Source: Alphaproteobacteria bacterium
GTDB lineage: Bacteria > Pseudomonadota > Alphaproteobacteria > Rhodobacterales > Rhodobacteraceae
Assembly (NCBI GenBank): GCA_030426685.1
Contig: JAUHYC010000035.1
Location: 1 to 38,419, forward strand
Reading direction: 5' to 3'
DNA: 38,419 bases
Numbering within the stretch: position 1 is the stretch's first letter; every line of letters begins with the position of its first letter. This document shows, in pieces, positions 8,237-16,949 of this stretch. The position numbers and the translations under genes were made by a program. The notes under the pieces were generated by a model that was not told where the DNA came from, searched no databases, and saw nothing but the letters and a program-made list of their open reading frames with translations.

Positions 8237-8998
8237 TCACAATTTCGGGTCGGGATTGACCGTATGACCATCCACCGCGATCACCTGACCCGACACCAGT
8301 CGCGCCGCATCTGAGGCGAGGAAAACCGCCATGTTTGCAATGTCCTGTGCCTCGACAAAACGGCCCATGGACGTGCCCGACGCATAGCCGTCATACACCT
8401 GATCACGGGTCATGCCCTTGGCAGCGGCCTCACGCTGCAACACGCCTTCCATGCGTGGCCCTTCGACCGCGCCGGGGCAGATCACGTTGCAGCGTATGCC
8501 ATGCGGCCCAAGCTCCATGGCGAGCGTCTTACCCAGGCCCACCATACCCCATTTCGCCGCCGCATAGGGCGCGCGGTTGGGATAACCGTATTGGCCCGCC
8601 GTGGACGAGGTGATCAGAACCACACCACGCCCCTGCCGCTTCATGACAGGCGCGGCGTATTTGCTGCACAGGAACGCAGATTCCAGATTGACCGAGAGAC
8701 AAGCACGCCACTCTGCCAGAGCCACCGCCTCAACCGCTGCAGTTGGCCCCGCGACGCCGGCATTTGCGCATAACACATCCAATCCACCCCAATCCGCCTC
8801 AAGTTCGGCGAACATCGACGCCACCCCAGTTTCGTCGGACACGTCAAGCTGGCTTTGGCTCCAATGCGAGGGGCATTCAGCCAGCGCGCCGGGGTCCAGA
8901 TCCGCTATCCAGACCTGCGCTCCGACTTCGTCGAATGCCTCGGCCATTGCGCGCCCAACACCCGAAGCCCCGGCGGTGATTAGAACCCGACCGCTCAT
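8237..8998 (-). CDS. SDR family oxidoreductase in the carnitine operon
   Basis: A classical SDR of 253 residues. It has a cofactor loop TAGASGVG (8-15), Asp at the end of strand 2 (IADLD, pointing to NAD(H)), CANAG in place of NNAG (77-81), catalytic Ser 131/132, Tyr145 and Lys149 (APYAAAKW), and PG-motif CPGAVEGP. It overlaps the end of the carnitine dehydrogenase gene by an ATGA, so it is certainly co-translated. The carnitine pathway as known does not need a second dehydrogenase. Acting on acetoacetate/3-hydroxybutyrate or on a carnitine analogue are guesses. Confidence 0.9.
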   Translation of the reverse strand: MSGRVLITAGASGVGRAMAEAFDEVGAQVWIADLDPGALAECPSHWSQSQLDVSDETGVASMFAELEADWGGLDVLCANAGVAGPTAAVEAVALAEWRACLSVNLESAFLCSKYAAPVMKRQGRGVVLITSSTAGQYGYPNRAPYAAAKWGMVGLGKTLAMELGPHGIRCNVICPGAVEGPRMEGVLQREAAAKGMTRDQVYDGYASGTSMGRFVEAQDIANMAVFLASDAARLVSGQVIAVDGHTVNPDPKL

Positions 8999-10461
8999 AT
9001 CGGTTTGCGGATCGCAGCCCCCGCCCCTTCCGGATATGGCAAACCGGCCTGAGCCTCCGCCACTCGCGCCATCGCGGCCTCGATCTCGGGCGAGGGCGGG
9101 CTGGGACGGCGCGTTTCAAGGCTGACATGCAAAAGAAAGCTCTCACCGGTCGCCAGCAGCGTATCGCCCGCATACATGCTGTGGAACACATGAAGCTTCT
9201 TACCCTGCCCCAGCAACATCTGCGTGCGCACCTCGATCTTCGAACCTGCGTGGACCTCATTCACATAGCGAATGTGGTTCTCGGCGGTGAAATAGCTGCC
9301 GCCTGTTGCGATGTATTCCATGTCGCAACCGATGATCTCCATGAACCGATCCGTGGCGGCCGCAAAAGCCTCGAGGTACTTTGCCTCGTTCATGTGACCG
9401 TTGTAATCGGTCCAATCCAAAGGCACGGCACGGGCCAGCGTCAGGATCGGCTGGCTCAGATCCGCCTGATCCAGCGTCGGCAGCGCGCCGGGTTTCAACC
9501 GCGCATCATGCTGGTTCAGCACCGCCCCCGCGCCGTAATCCTGCACCTTCAGCGCCCGCATCATGCCCACAAGATTGTTGTCGCGAATCCGCTCCAACTC
9601 GCGGATCGAGTGCATGCCCGATTGTCTATCCGACTGATCCGCGATCATGTCGACCAGTTCATCGGTGAACTCGGGCACATCCATCAGCTTGGTCCAGGGC
9701 CATTTTAGTGCCGGGCCGAATTGCGCCATGAAATGACGCATCCCGGCCTCGCCACCGGCCACGCGGTAGGTTTCGAACAGGCCCATCTGCGCCCAGCGGA
9801 TGCCGAACCCCATGCGGATCGCTTCGTCGATTTCCTCGGTGGTGGCGATACCGTCCTTGACCAGCCACAGCGCCTCGCGCCAGACGGCCTCCAGAAACCG
9901 GTCGGCAATATGTGCATCGATCTCCTTCTTGACGTGCAGCGGGAAGAACCCCACCGAGGTCAGAATCTGTTTGGCTTTCTCAATCAGCTCGGGCGCATTC
10001 CTGTCAGTCGGCACCAGTTCGACCAACGGTAACAGATAAACCGGGTTGAACGGATGCGTCACCACGATCTGCTCGGGGCGCAGCGCGCCGTCCTGCAATT
10101 CCGACGGCTTGAACCCGCTGGTCGAGGACCCGATGATCGCACCGGGATCACATGCCTCCTGCAAGCCATTATAAACCTTCAGTTTCAGGTCGAGCCGTTC
10201 CGGTACGCTTTCCTGTATCCAGATAGCGCCGTCCACGGCGTCGCCAATCTCTTCATGAAAACTCAACGCCCCTTCTGGCGGCAAAGGCACATCGCTCAGG
10301 CCCGGCAAAGAGCGGCGCGCATTGTCCAAAACCTCACCGATCTTGCGTTCCGCCTCCGGGTCCGGATCAAACACCCGAACATCCCAGCCATTCAGCAGGA
10401 ACCGCGCCGCCCATCCGCCGCCGATTACCCCGCCGCCAATGATTGCAATAATCTTTTTCAT
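8995..10461 (-). CDS. L-carnitine 3-dehydrogenase fused to a hotdog thioesterase
   Basis: The 488-residue protein has two parts. Residues 1-320 form a 3-hydroxyacyl-CoA dehydrogenase-like NAD enzyme, with the nucleotide loop GGGVIGGGWAARF (9-21) and the family signature THPFNP (135-140). Residues 335-465 form a 4-hydroxybenzoyl-CoA-thioesterase-type hotdog domain with DYNGHMN (352-358). The N-terminal part would oxidise carnitine to 3-dehydrocarnitine. The C-terminal part would hydrolyse betainyl-CoA to glycine betaine and CoA. Dehydrogenase-thioesterase fusions of this kind are known in carnitine degraders. The neighbouring BKACE gene supplies the missing middle step. Confidence 0.88.
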   Translation of the reverse strand: MKKIIAIIGGGVIGGGWAARFLLNGWDVRVFDPDPEAERKIGEVLDNARRSLPGLSDVPLPPEGALSFHEEIGDAVDGAIWIQESVPERLDLKLKVYNGLQEACDPGAIIGSSTSGFKPSELQDGALRPEQIVVTHPFNPVYLLPLVELVPTDRNAPELIEKAKQILTSVGFFPLHVKKEIDAHIADRFLEAVWREALWLVKDGIATTEEIDEAIRMGFGIRWAQMGLFETYRVAGGEAGMRHFMAQFGPALKWPWTKLMDVPEFTDELVDMIADQSDRQSGMHSIRELERIRDNNLVGMMRALKVQDYGAGAVLNQHDARLKPGALPTLDQADLSQPILTLARAVPLDWTDYNGHMNEAKYLEAFAAATDRFMEIIGCDMEYIATGGSYFTAENHIRYVNEVHAGSKIEVRTQMLLGQGKKLHVFHSMYAGDTLLATGESFLLHVSLETRRPSPPSPEIEAAMARVAEAQAGLPYPEGAGAAIRKPI

Positions 10462-10480
10462 ATCGCTTGACCTATCCGTG

Positions 10481-10498
10481 GGGCGGGCTTCAGCCCGC
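10481..10498. repeat. GC-only hairpin over the BKACE stop codon
   Basis: GGCGGGC-TTCA-GCCCGCC is a perfect 7 bp stem with a 4-base loop. On the minus strand the loop reads TGAA and contains the TGA stop of the BKACE gene. No run of T follows, so it is unlikely to be a simple terminator. It may stabilise or process the operon mRNA between its first two genes. This short palindrome may also be one copy of a dispersed genomic repeat. Confidence 0.6.
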
Positions 10499-11413
10499 CA
10501 CTCCTGCTGGCGCCCGCTTCACCAATCCCAGCTTCTCCCGCACTTCCTGCGGCCCGATCACACGCGCACCCATGTTCTCAATGATGCTGCCCGCACGTTC
10601 GACCAGTTGCCAGTTCTCGGCCAACACACCCTTTTCAAGCCACAGGTTATCCTCCAGCCCAACGCGGACATTACCGCCAGCAAGAACCGAGGCCGCCACA
10701 TAGGCCATCTCGTTCCGGCCCAGCGAAAACGCACTAAAAGTCCAATCGTCAGGCACATTGTTCACCATCGCCATAAAGGTGTTCAGATCATCCGGCGCCC
10801 CCCACGGCACCCCCATGCACAGCTGCACCAACGCATTCGGCTCCAGAACACCCTCTTTCACCAATTGCTTGGCAAACCACAGATGACCCGTATCGAAGGC
10901 CTCGATCTCGGGCTTCACACCCAGATCGGTCATCATCTTTCCCATCGCGCGCAAGGCACCGGGCGTATTGGTCATCACATAGTCGGCCTCGGCAAAGTTC
11001 ATCGTACCGCAATCCAAAGTGCAGATTTCTGGCAGGCACTCGGCCACATGTGCCACGCGCTCGGTGGCACCGACCAGATCGGTTCCGGCCTCTGCCAATG
11101 GCAGGGGGGTTTCGACACCCCCGAACACCATATCTCCGCCCATGCCGGCCGTCAGGTTCAGCACAGCGTCGACCTCAGCATCCCGAATGCGGTCCGTCAC
11201 CTCACGATACAGCGCCAGATCGCGCGACGGAGCACCCGTCTCAGGGTCGCGCACATGGCAATGCACCACGGCCGCCCCGGCCTTGGCGGCGGCAATCGCG
11301 CTATCGGCGATCTGCTTCGGTGAGCGCGGCACATGCGGGCTGCGATCCTGCGTCCCGCCCGAGCCGGTCACGGCACAGGTGATGAAGACTTCGCGGTTCA
11401 TTTCCAAAGGCAT
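10490..11413 (-). CDS. BKACE-family enzyme, probable 3-dehydrocarnitine:acetyl-CoA trimethylamine transferase
   Basis: Beta-keto acid cleavage enzymes condense a beta-keto acid with acetyl-CoA to give acetoacetate and a new acyl-CoA. This 307-residue TIM-barrel protein begins with VFITCAVTGSG and has the zinc-binding HCH (51-53, in VVHCHVRDPETG). Next to carnitine dehydrogenase the keto acid should be 3-dehydrocarnitine and the products betainyl-CoA and acetoacetate. The ATG at 11413 has GGGGA 7 bases upstream. It is the first gene of the operon, 28 bp before the dehydrogenase. Confidence 0.9.
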   Translation of the reverse strand: MPLEMNREVFITCAVTGSGGTQDRSPHVPRSPKQIADSAIAAAKAGAAVVHCHVRDPETGAPSRDLALYREVTDRIRDAEVDAVLNLTAGMGGDMVFGGVETPLPLAEAGTDLVGATERVAHVAECLPEICTLDCGTMNFAEADYVMTNTPGALRAMGKMMTDLGVKPEIEAFDTGHLWFAKQLVKEGVLEPNALVQLCMGVPWGAPDDLNTFMAMVNNVPDDWTFSAFSLGRNEMAYVAASVLAGGNVRVGLEDNLWLEKGVLAENWQLVERAGSIIENMGARVIGPQEVREKLGLVKRAPAGVAG

Positions 11414-11417
11414 GGCA

Positions 11418-11460
11418 TTTTCCCCAGCTTATACCGGCTTGTGCCAGGGGTTTTCCCCAG
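11418..11460. promoter_or_regulatory. Direct repeat TTTTCCCCAG in the divergent carnitine promoter region
   Basis: Two identical 10-base copies, 11418-11427 and 11451-11460, are 33 bp apart (about three helical turns). The first copy is also the ribosome-binding region of the BKACE gene on the minus strand, which may explain it. The region between BKACE and the regulator must contain both promoters and the CdhR-type operator. Confidence 0.3.
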
Positions 11461-11546
11461 ACTTCTCCCCGGATTCCGATTTGCGTTCTGACCCGACTCT
11501 GACGCAGCCTTGAGAAAACCACTTGGCAAAATGCGAATCGAACTTG

Positions 11547-12533
11547 ATGCAATCCGCAAAAAACATTCTGCAACCCGAACACCGTGCCCTGAAAACCGCG
11601 GTGCTGGTGCTGGACGACTGCAACACCCTCAGCTTTGCTGCTGCCGTGGATCCGATGCGCGCGGCGAACCGGCTTGCCGATCGCCCCGCCTTTGACTGGG
11701 ATTACGTGACCGCGACGCCGGAACCGGCGATGCTGACCAGCGCCCTGACGGTGCCGGGCATCCCACTGGCCCGGCTGCAAAGCTGCGACCTGATGATCGT
11801 CGTGGCCGGGTTCCAACTGGCCCGCCACGCCACCCCCAGCCTGCTGGCCGGGCTGCGCCGTGTCGCAAGCACCGGCGCCACATTGGCCGGGATCGACGGT
11901 GGCCCCTGGCTGTTGGCCGAGGCCGGTCTGCTCGACGGTCACGCCGCCACCACCCACTGGGAAGACCTGGACAATTTCGCCGCCCGCTTCCCCGACGTGG
12001 ATGTCCGCCCGGATCGCTTCACCGTCTCGGTTAACCGCCTGACCTCGGGCGGCGCCATCCCCGCGGTCGAGATGATGCTGCACATCATCGCCGCCCGCCA
12101 TGGCGCAGGTTTTGCCGCCCGTGTCTCTGGCCTGTTTCTCTACGAAGGCACGCCGGAGCCTACGAAACCCCAAAGCCGCACAGGCGCCCCGCACCGCCAC
12201 ACCGCACTGACCGCCCGCGCGAACGCTTTGATGGAGACGTCGCTCGACGACCCGCTGCCCCTGGCCCGGATCGCCGCGTCTCTCGGCACCAGCCCGCGAA
12301 CCCTGCAGCAGCAGTTCCGCCTGCGTCTGAATACCACCCCGCAGGACCATTACCTGCAACTCAGACTGGCCGAGGCGCGCCGCCTGGTGACCGACACCAA
12401 CATGCCGCTGATGGATGTCGCCGTGGCAACAGGCTTTGCCTCCCAATCCAGCTTTGCCCGCGCCTTCCGCACAGCCCATGGCCTCTCGGCCCGCGACCTC
12501 AGACAGGACCGCACGCACCCCACCCATCACTGA
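11547..12533 (+). CDS. GlxA-family transcriptional regulator (CdhR-like)
   Basis: The protein of about 328 residues has an N-terminal DJ-1/PfpI-like domain (strand TAVLVLDDCNTLSFAAAVDPMRAAN, then TLAGIDGGPWLLAEAGLL) and a C-terminal AraC helix-turn-helix pair in the last 100 residues (PLARIAASLGTSPRTLQQQFR ... DVAVATGFASQSSFARAFR). GATase1-like AraC regulators of this architecture activate carnitine catabolism (CdhR in Pseudomonas). Its divergent position to the BKACE/dehydrogenase operon supports the same role. The start is uncertain: TTG at 11523 is also open, with ATG at 11547 preferred. Confidence 0.88.
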   Translation: MQSAKNILQPEHRALKTAVLVLDDCNTLSFAAAVDPMRAANRLADRPAFDWDYVTATPEPAMLTSALTVPGIPLARLQSCDLMIVVAGFQLARHATPSLLAGLRRVASTGATLAGIDGGPWLLAEAGLLDGHAATTHWEDLDNFAARFPDVDVRPDRFTVSVNRLTSGGAIPAVEMMLHIIAARHGAGFAARVSGLFLYEGTPEPTKPQSRTGAPHRHTALTARANALMETSLDDPLPLARIAASLGTSPRTLQQQFRLRLNTTPQDHYLQLRLAEARRLVTDTNMPLMDVAVATGFASQSSFARAFRTAHGLSARDLRQDRTHPTHH

Positions 12534-12543
12534 CGGGATCCCA

Positions 12544-12602
12544 CTTCATCTGGCCAAAAATACTCCGGGGGAGTCGCCAAAGGCGACGGGGGCAGAGCCC
12601 CC
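12544..12602. repeat. Dispersed intergenic element, copy 1, with two stem-loops
   Basis: The core CTTCATCTGGCCAAAAATAC followed by TCC-GGG-GGA is followed by two hairpins: GTCGCC-AAA-GGCGAC (12573-12587) and GGGGGC-AGA-GCCCCC (12588-12602). It lies between the convergent regulator and aldo/keto reductase genes and could end both transcripts. A related core occurs at 21316. From memory such sequences are common between genes in Roseobacter-group genomes. Confidence 0.6.
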
Positions 12603-12608
12603 TCCGCC

Positions 12609-13655
12609 TCAGTAAGGCATTGGAAACGCCTGATGGGTCGCACTGATCTCGGCCAGGACCTCAGGCGACAGCACCAGATCCTTGCCCGCCAGCACATGCT
12701 CCAATTGCTCCACTGTGGTAGCTCCGAAGATCACCGAACCCATGAACGCCCGACTCTGGCACCAGCCCAGCGCCATATGCACCGGGTCCAGACCGTGCCG
12801 CTCGGCGATACCCAGATAAGCGTCCACCGCGTCAAACACCCGCTTGGTATTCCGCCCACCCATCTCTGGCACCAGTGACATGCGCGATCCCTCGGGCACC
12901 GCACCACCCTGATATTTGCCGGTCAGAAACCCGGCTGCCAACGGTGAAAACGCCAACAGGCCAACATCTTCAAACATGGAAAGCTCAGCCAGATCGGTGT
13001 CGAACAGCCGGCACAGCAGTGAATATTCGTTCTGGATTGACGCGACCCGAGGCCCCCCAACCTCATCCGACGCGCGCAACCATTGCGCGGTGCCCCATGC
13101 GCTCTCGTTCGACAGACCAAAAGCGCGAATATTGCCCTTGTCCACTTGCGCCTGCAGCGCCACCAGACAGCCCTGCATTTCGGCCACAACCTCATCGCGG
13201 TTGTGACCGGTCGGCGCATAATCCCAGTTCTGACGGAACATATAGCTGCCGCGATTGGGCCAGTGAAACTGGTACAGATCGATGTAATCCGTCTGCAAAC
13301 GGCGCAATGAGCCTTCGATGGCCTCTGGGATGGTCTCACTCGAAATCGGCGCGCCGTTCCGGGTATGCACGAACCCCTGGCCCGAATGTTTGGTCGCCAG
13401 AACATAATCGCCACGCCGTGCCCGATTGGCTGCGTTCCAGTTTCCCAGAATCTCCTCGGTCAGCCCCACGGTCTCGGCCGAGATCGGGTTCACCGGGTAC
13501 ATTTCCGCCGCATCGACAAAATTAATCCCGCCCGCCAGCGCCACATCCATCTGTCGGTGCGCCTCCGCTTCCGAGGTCTGCGTGCCAAAGGTCATGGTAC
13601 CCAGACACAAATCCGACACCATAATCCCGGTGCGGCCCAAAGGCTTCATTTCCAT
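12609..13655 (-). CDS. Aldo/keto reductase (Tas-like)
   Basis: An NADPH-dependent aldehyde/ketone reductase fold. The 348-residue protein starts MEMKPLGRTGIMVSDLCLGTMTFG, has the catalytic Asp-Tyr region NFVDAAEMYP (about 46-55), and the Lys in VLATKHSG followed by His in QFHWPNRG, completing the Asp-Tyr-Lys-His set of the family. The longer form with an inserted loop resembles Tas-type reductases. The ATG at 13655 has AGGAG at about 9 bases; a TTG directly before it is less likely. The substrate is unknown and there is no clear link to the carnitine genes. Confidence 0.88.
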   Translation of the reverse strand: MEMKPLGRTGIMVSDLCLGTMTFGTQTSEAEAHRQMDVALAGGINFVDAAEMYPVNPISAETVGLTEEILGNWNAANRARRGDYVLATKHSGQGFVHTRNGAPISSETIPEAIEGSLRRLQTDYIDLYQFHWPNRGSYMFRQNWDYAPTGHNRDEVVAEMQGCLVALQAQVDKGNIRAFGLSNESAWGTAQWLRASDEVGGPRVASIQNEYSLLCRLFDTDLAELSMFEDVGLLAFSPLAAGFLTGKYQGGAVPEGSRMSLVPEMGGRNTKRVFDAVDAYLGIAERHGLDPVHMALGWCQSRAFMGSVIFGATTVEQLEHVLAGKDLVLSPEVLAEISATHQAFPMPY

Positions 13656-13687
13656 CAATCACTCTCCTGCAAAAAATGTTGCTTGAA

Positions 13688-14146
13688 TTATGCTTCGGCT
13701 TTCTTCTCCCACCGCCCGGATTCCTCGGACCAATATTGCGCGGAACACCCCGCGGCGGTCAGCGATTTCCACTGACCGCGCGCGTGCTGCACCGCTTCCG
13801 GGTCATTACCGTCGAACAGGATGCAAACGCGCTCCAAATCCGAAATCTCATCGGCCTCGACCGGCGCGCCATCCACTGCCATCACGCAGACCGCCCCATT
13901 GGCCGCCTCTGGTCCGGTGGTCAGCAAAATGGGCTGTGCCGCGTCATGTGGCCCGCCTTCGCGGCCATGCGGCAGGAAACCATCCTCGGCCCCCAGCCAC
14001 AATCTTTCATCCAGCCAGTCCATCCGCACGGGGTCAGTGCCCCGCACGGCAATCCGCCACCCGGCCTGCCGCGCCTTGTCCAGCAGCACCGGCAAAGTGT
14101 GCTCAAGCGGCTGACGGGTCAGGTGGTAGAAATAGACGGCCCCCAC
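13688..14146 (-). CDS. holC: DNA polymerase III subunit chi
   Basis: This is the clamp-loader accessory subunit that links the replisome to single-strand binding protein. The 152-residue product begins VYFYHLTRQPLEHTLPVLLDKARQAGWR and ends with the typical region ILFDGNDPEAVQHARGQWKSLTAAG, as in HolC. The start is GTG at 14146, with GGAAGAG about 8 bases before it inside the end of pepA. Only 4 bp separate the pepA stop and this start, a pepA-holC linkage that is frequent in proteobacteria. Confidence 0.9.
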   Translation of the reverse strand: MGAVYFYHLTRQPLEHTLPVLLDKARQAGWRIAVRGTDPVRMDWLDERLWLGAEDGFLPHGREGGPHDAAQPILLTTGPEAANGAVCVMAVDGAPVEADEISDLERVCILFDGNDPEAVQHARGQWKSLTAAGCSAQYWSEESGRWEKKAEA

Positions 14147-14150
14147 GAGG

Positions 14151-15629
14151 TCACTCTTCCGCTGTCTCGAAATTGTCCTGAACGAACCGGCTCAGCGCGC
14201 GCACACCCCAGCCTGTCGCCCCTTTGGGCGCATAAGATGTCTCGGATGACACCGAGGCAACACCCGCGATATCCAGATGAATCCAAGGCGTCTCTTCCTT
14301 GACGAACCGCTGCAGGAACTGCGCCGCAGTGATCGAGCCTGCCGGCCGCCCGCCCACGTTCTTCATGTCCGCGACGCGCGATTTCAGCTGCTTGTCATAC
14401 CCTTCCCCCAACGGCAGCCGCCACGCCCCCTCATCCTCGGCTTTGGCCGATTTCAGGAAGGCATCGCAGAATGTGTCATTGTTCGAGAACACTCCAGCAT
14501 TCTCATGTCCCAGACCGATGATCACCGCACCCGTCAGAGTGGCCAGATCGATCATGCCCACCGGCTGGAACCGATCCTGCGCGTACCACATCACATCACA
14601 CAGAACCAAACGGCCCTCGGCATCGGTATTGATGATCTCGACCGTGTCGCCCTTCATCGATTTCACCACATCCCCCGGACGGCTGGCGTTGCCCGAGGGC
14701 ATGTTCTCAACCAGCCCGACCAGCCCGACGACATTGGCCTTGGCCTTGCGCTTGGCCAGCGCGCGCATAGTGCCGGCAACGACACCTGCGCCGCCCATAT
14801 CCATGGTCATATCTTCCATGCCGCTCGCCGGTTTCAGTGAAATTCCCCCGGTATCGAACACGACACCCTTACCGACCAGTGCCAGCGGTGAGTCGTCGGA
14901 ATCGCCCCCGTTCCATTCCATCACGACAACTTTCGAGGGGCTCACCGACCCCTGCCCGACGCTCAGCAATGTGCGCATGCCCAGTTCGGCCAGCTTGTCC
15001 TCATCCAGAACCTCGACTTTCAGGCCCAGAGACTCCATCTCGACCAGACGGTTGGCGAATTCGGTCGTGGTCAACACATTTGCGGGCTCGTTGGTCAGGT
15101 CGCGGGTCATCCGCACACCGTCGGCCACCGCATAAAGCGGGGCAAAGGCGGCTTCGGTGTCTTCTGCCTTGGAATGGCTGATCACGATCTCTCCGACCGG
15201 GTCGGATTCCTTGGTCTTGTGCGCGTCAAATTCGTAGGCGCGCAGTACCATGCCCAGTGCCAATTCCTCGGCGCGTACCTGATTGGCAGCCATTACCAGA
15301 ACAGATTTGCCCGCCGCCAGCTTCATAAGCTTGGCCCCGGCCTTGCGCGCCTCATCATGGTCGGGCCGACGCGGCAGAACCAACACATCCAGCGACTCGG
15401 CCGCCATGCCCGCTGGCCACGCCAGCGAGATCACGTCACCCGATTTGACCTTGTCGAACTCTTCGCTTTCTACCAGCCTCGCAACAGCGCCCTTGGTCAG
15501 GCGGTTCGCCCGGCGCGCGGCGGGGCTCATCTTGCCATCGTCTGGAATGATGATGGCGACACGCCCCTCGGCCTCGGCCATTGCATCCAGATCAACGGGG
15601 GTAAAACGGACCGGTACCAGACTGCTCAT
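14151..15629 (-). CDS. pepA: Leucyl aminopeptidase (M17)
   Basis: A cytosolic dimetal aminopeptidase that forms hexamers and removes N-terminal residues; relatives also bind DNA in some bacteria. The 492-residue product carries GKGVVFDTGGISLKP (metal and catalytic residues Lys254, Asp259, Lys266) and the family signature NTDAEGRL (334-341). ATG at 15629 has AGGAG 7 bases upstream; the open frame continues to 15794 but has no family character. It precedes holC and is divergent from the lptG operon. Confidence 0.95.
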   Translation of the reverse strand: MSSLVPVRFTPVDLDAMAEAEGRVAIIIPDDGKMSPAARRANRLTKGAVARLVESEEFDKVKSGDVISLAWPAGMAAESLDVLVLPRRPDHDEARKAGAKLMKLAAGKSVLVMAANQVRAEELALGMVLRAYEFDAHKTKESDPVGEIVISHSKAEDTEAAFAPLYAVADGVRMTRDLTNEPANVLTTTEFANRLVEMESLGLKVEVLDEDKLAELGMRTLLSVGQGSVSPSKVVVMEWNGGDSDDSPLALVGKGVVFDTGGISLKPASGMEDMTMDMGGAGVVAGTMRALAKRKAKANVVGLVGLVENMPSGNASRPGDVVKSMKGDTVEIINTDAEGRLVLCDVMWYAQDRFQPVGMIDLATLTGAVIIGLGHENAGVFSNNDTFCDAFLKSAKAEDEGAWRLPLGEGYDKQLKSRVADMKNVGGRPAGSITAAQFLQRFVKEETPWIHLDIAGVASVSSETSYAPKGATGWGVRALSRFVQDNFETAEE

Positions 15630-15848
15630 ATCATGCTCCTGAAAAATTCGTTGCCCAAGACCTAGCCCGCACAGTCGCAGTTGACCAGATAGCAGTTTTC
15701 CCCGCCTGGCATTTGCATTATGGTCGCGCGAAAATAACGGCAGGTTCGGGGGAGACAACGTGGCATCAATCGGCAGGCATAGGCCGTCGCGCATGATTCC
15801 ATTGCAGCGCGCGATTCCCTTGTGCCGTGATCGGGCGGAGACACCCGC
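15630..15848. other. Divergent intergenic region pepA/lptG (where lptF would be expected)
   Basis: This 219 bp gap carries the promoters of both flanking genes. No complete gene or recognisable piece of lptF is seen. The frame that would end in the TGA overlapping the lptG GTG start shows no LptF-like residues after an upstream stop. Confidence 0.6.
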
Positions 15849-16949
15849 GTGATCCTCGACCGCTACTTTGCCCGCCGTTTTATCCAGAGCTTTCTGGTCA
15901 TCGGTGGAATCTTTCTGACCCTGATGATCCTGATCGACCTGATCGAACAGGTGCGCCGTTTTGACGGGGTCGGCCTGTCCTTTGCTCAGCTGTTGCGACT
16001 GACGCTGCTAAACACGCCCACCGCCATCAGCGAAATGCTGCCCCTGCTGATGATCCTCGCCACAATCGCGCTGTTTGTTGGCCTGGCCCGCAGTTCCGAA
16101 CTGGTGGTGACCCGCGCCATCGGGCGCTCGGGCATCCGGGTGCTGCTGGCGCCCGTTCTGTTGGCCGCAACGATCGGATCGCTCGCGGTCGCCCTGCTGA
16201 ATCCGATCGCCGCCGCCACGTCCGAGGAATATCAACGCCTGTCGGACGACTACCGCAATGATGGCAGCTCGACTCTGTCGATCAGCCGGGACGGCCTGTG
16301 GCTAAGGCAGGGGTCGGCGACCGGGCAATCGGTCATCCATGCCTCTGGCACCAATAACGGCGACAGATTCGCATTGCAGGATGTGACAATCACCACCTTC
16401 TCGCCCGACGGCAAACCAATCGAACAGATAGCAGCCCAGCAGGCCGAGCTGGAAAACGGACACTGGGCACTGCATGACGCCAAGGTCTGGACCCTTCAGG
16501 ATGACCTCAACCCCGAGGTCAATGCGGTCAGCCACGAGGTTCTGAACCTGCCCACCACACTGACCCGCGATCGCATTCTGGACACTCTCGGCAAGCAGGA
16601 TTCGGTTTCCGTCTACGACCTGCCGCAGTTGATCCGAGACCTGCGCGAGGCCGGGTTCTCAACCAAACAGTATGAAGTCTGGTTACAGGTCCAACTGGCC
16701 CGGCCACTGTTTCTTGTATCGATGGTGCTGATCGGCGCAGCCTTCACCATGCGCCACGTCCGATTTGGCGGTACCGGCGTCGCGGTGCTGACTGCCGTGC
16801 TGCTGGGCTTTGGCATCTACTTCATCCGCAATTTCGCGCAAATTCTGGGCGAGAACGGGCAATTGCCGATCCTTGTTTCCGCCTGGGCGCCGCCATTTGC
16901 CGCGATCCTGCTGTCGCTTGGCTTGTTATTGCACGCGGAGGATGGCTGA
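15849..16949 (+). CDS. lptG: LPS export ABC transporter permease, LptG-type
   Basis: This is one of the two permeases of the LptB2FG complex that extracts LPS from the inner membrane. The 366 residues show three N-terminal membrane spans (about 11-32, 61-82, 98-118), a large periplasmic jellyroll domain (about 125-260) and three C-terminal spans (275-355), the YjgP/YjgQ layout. Direct junction with lptD and the sequence MILDRYFARRF...LIEQVRRF suggest LptG rather than LptF. The GTG start has GGCGGAG 8 bases ahead. The expected partner lptF is not next to it. Confidence 0.85.
   Translation: MILDRYFARRFIQSFLVIGGIFLTLMILIDLIEQVRRFDGVGLSFAQLLRLTLLNTPTAISEMLPLLMILATIALFVGLARSSELVVTRAIGRSGIRVLLAPVLLAATIGSLAVALLNPIAAATSEEYQRLSDDYRNDGSSTLSISRDGLWLRQGSATGQSVIHASGTNNGDRFALQDVTITTFSPDGKPIEQIAAQQAELENGHWALHDAKVWTLQDDLNPEVNAVSHEVLNLPTTLTRDRILDTLGKQDSVSVYDLPQLIRDLREAGFSTKQYEVWLQVQLARPLFLVSMVLIGAAFTMRHVRFGGTGVAVLTAVLLGFGIYFIRNFAQILGENGQLPILVSAWAPPFAAILLSLGLLLHAEDG

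Noticed and set aside
15680..15848. A possible remnant of lptF before lptG
   Set aside because: The short open frame ending at the overlapping TGA shows no permease-like hydrophobic segments or LptF residues.
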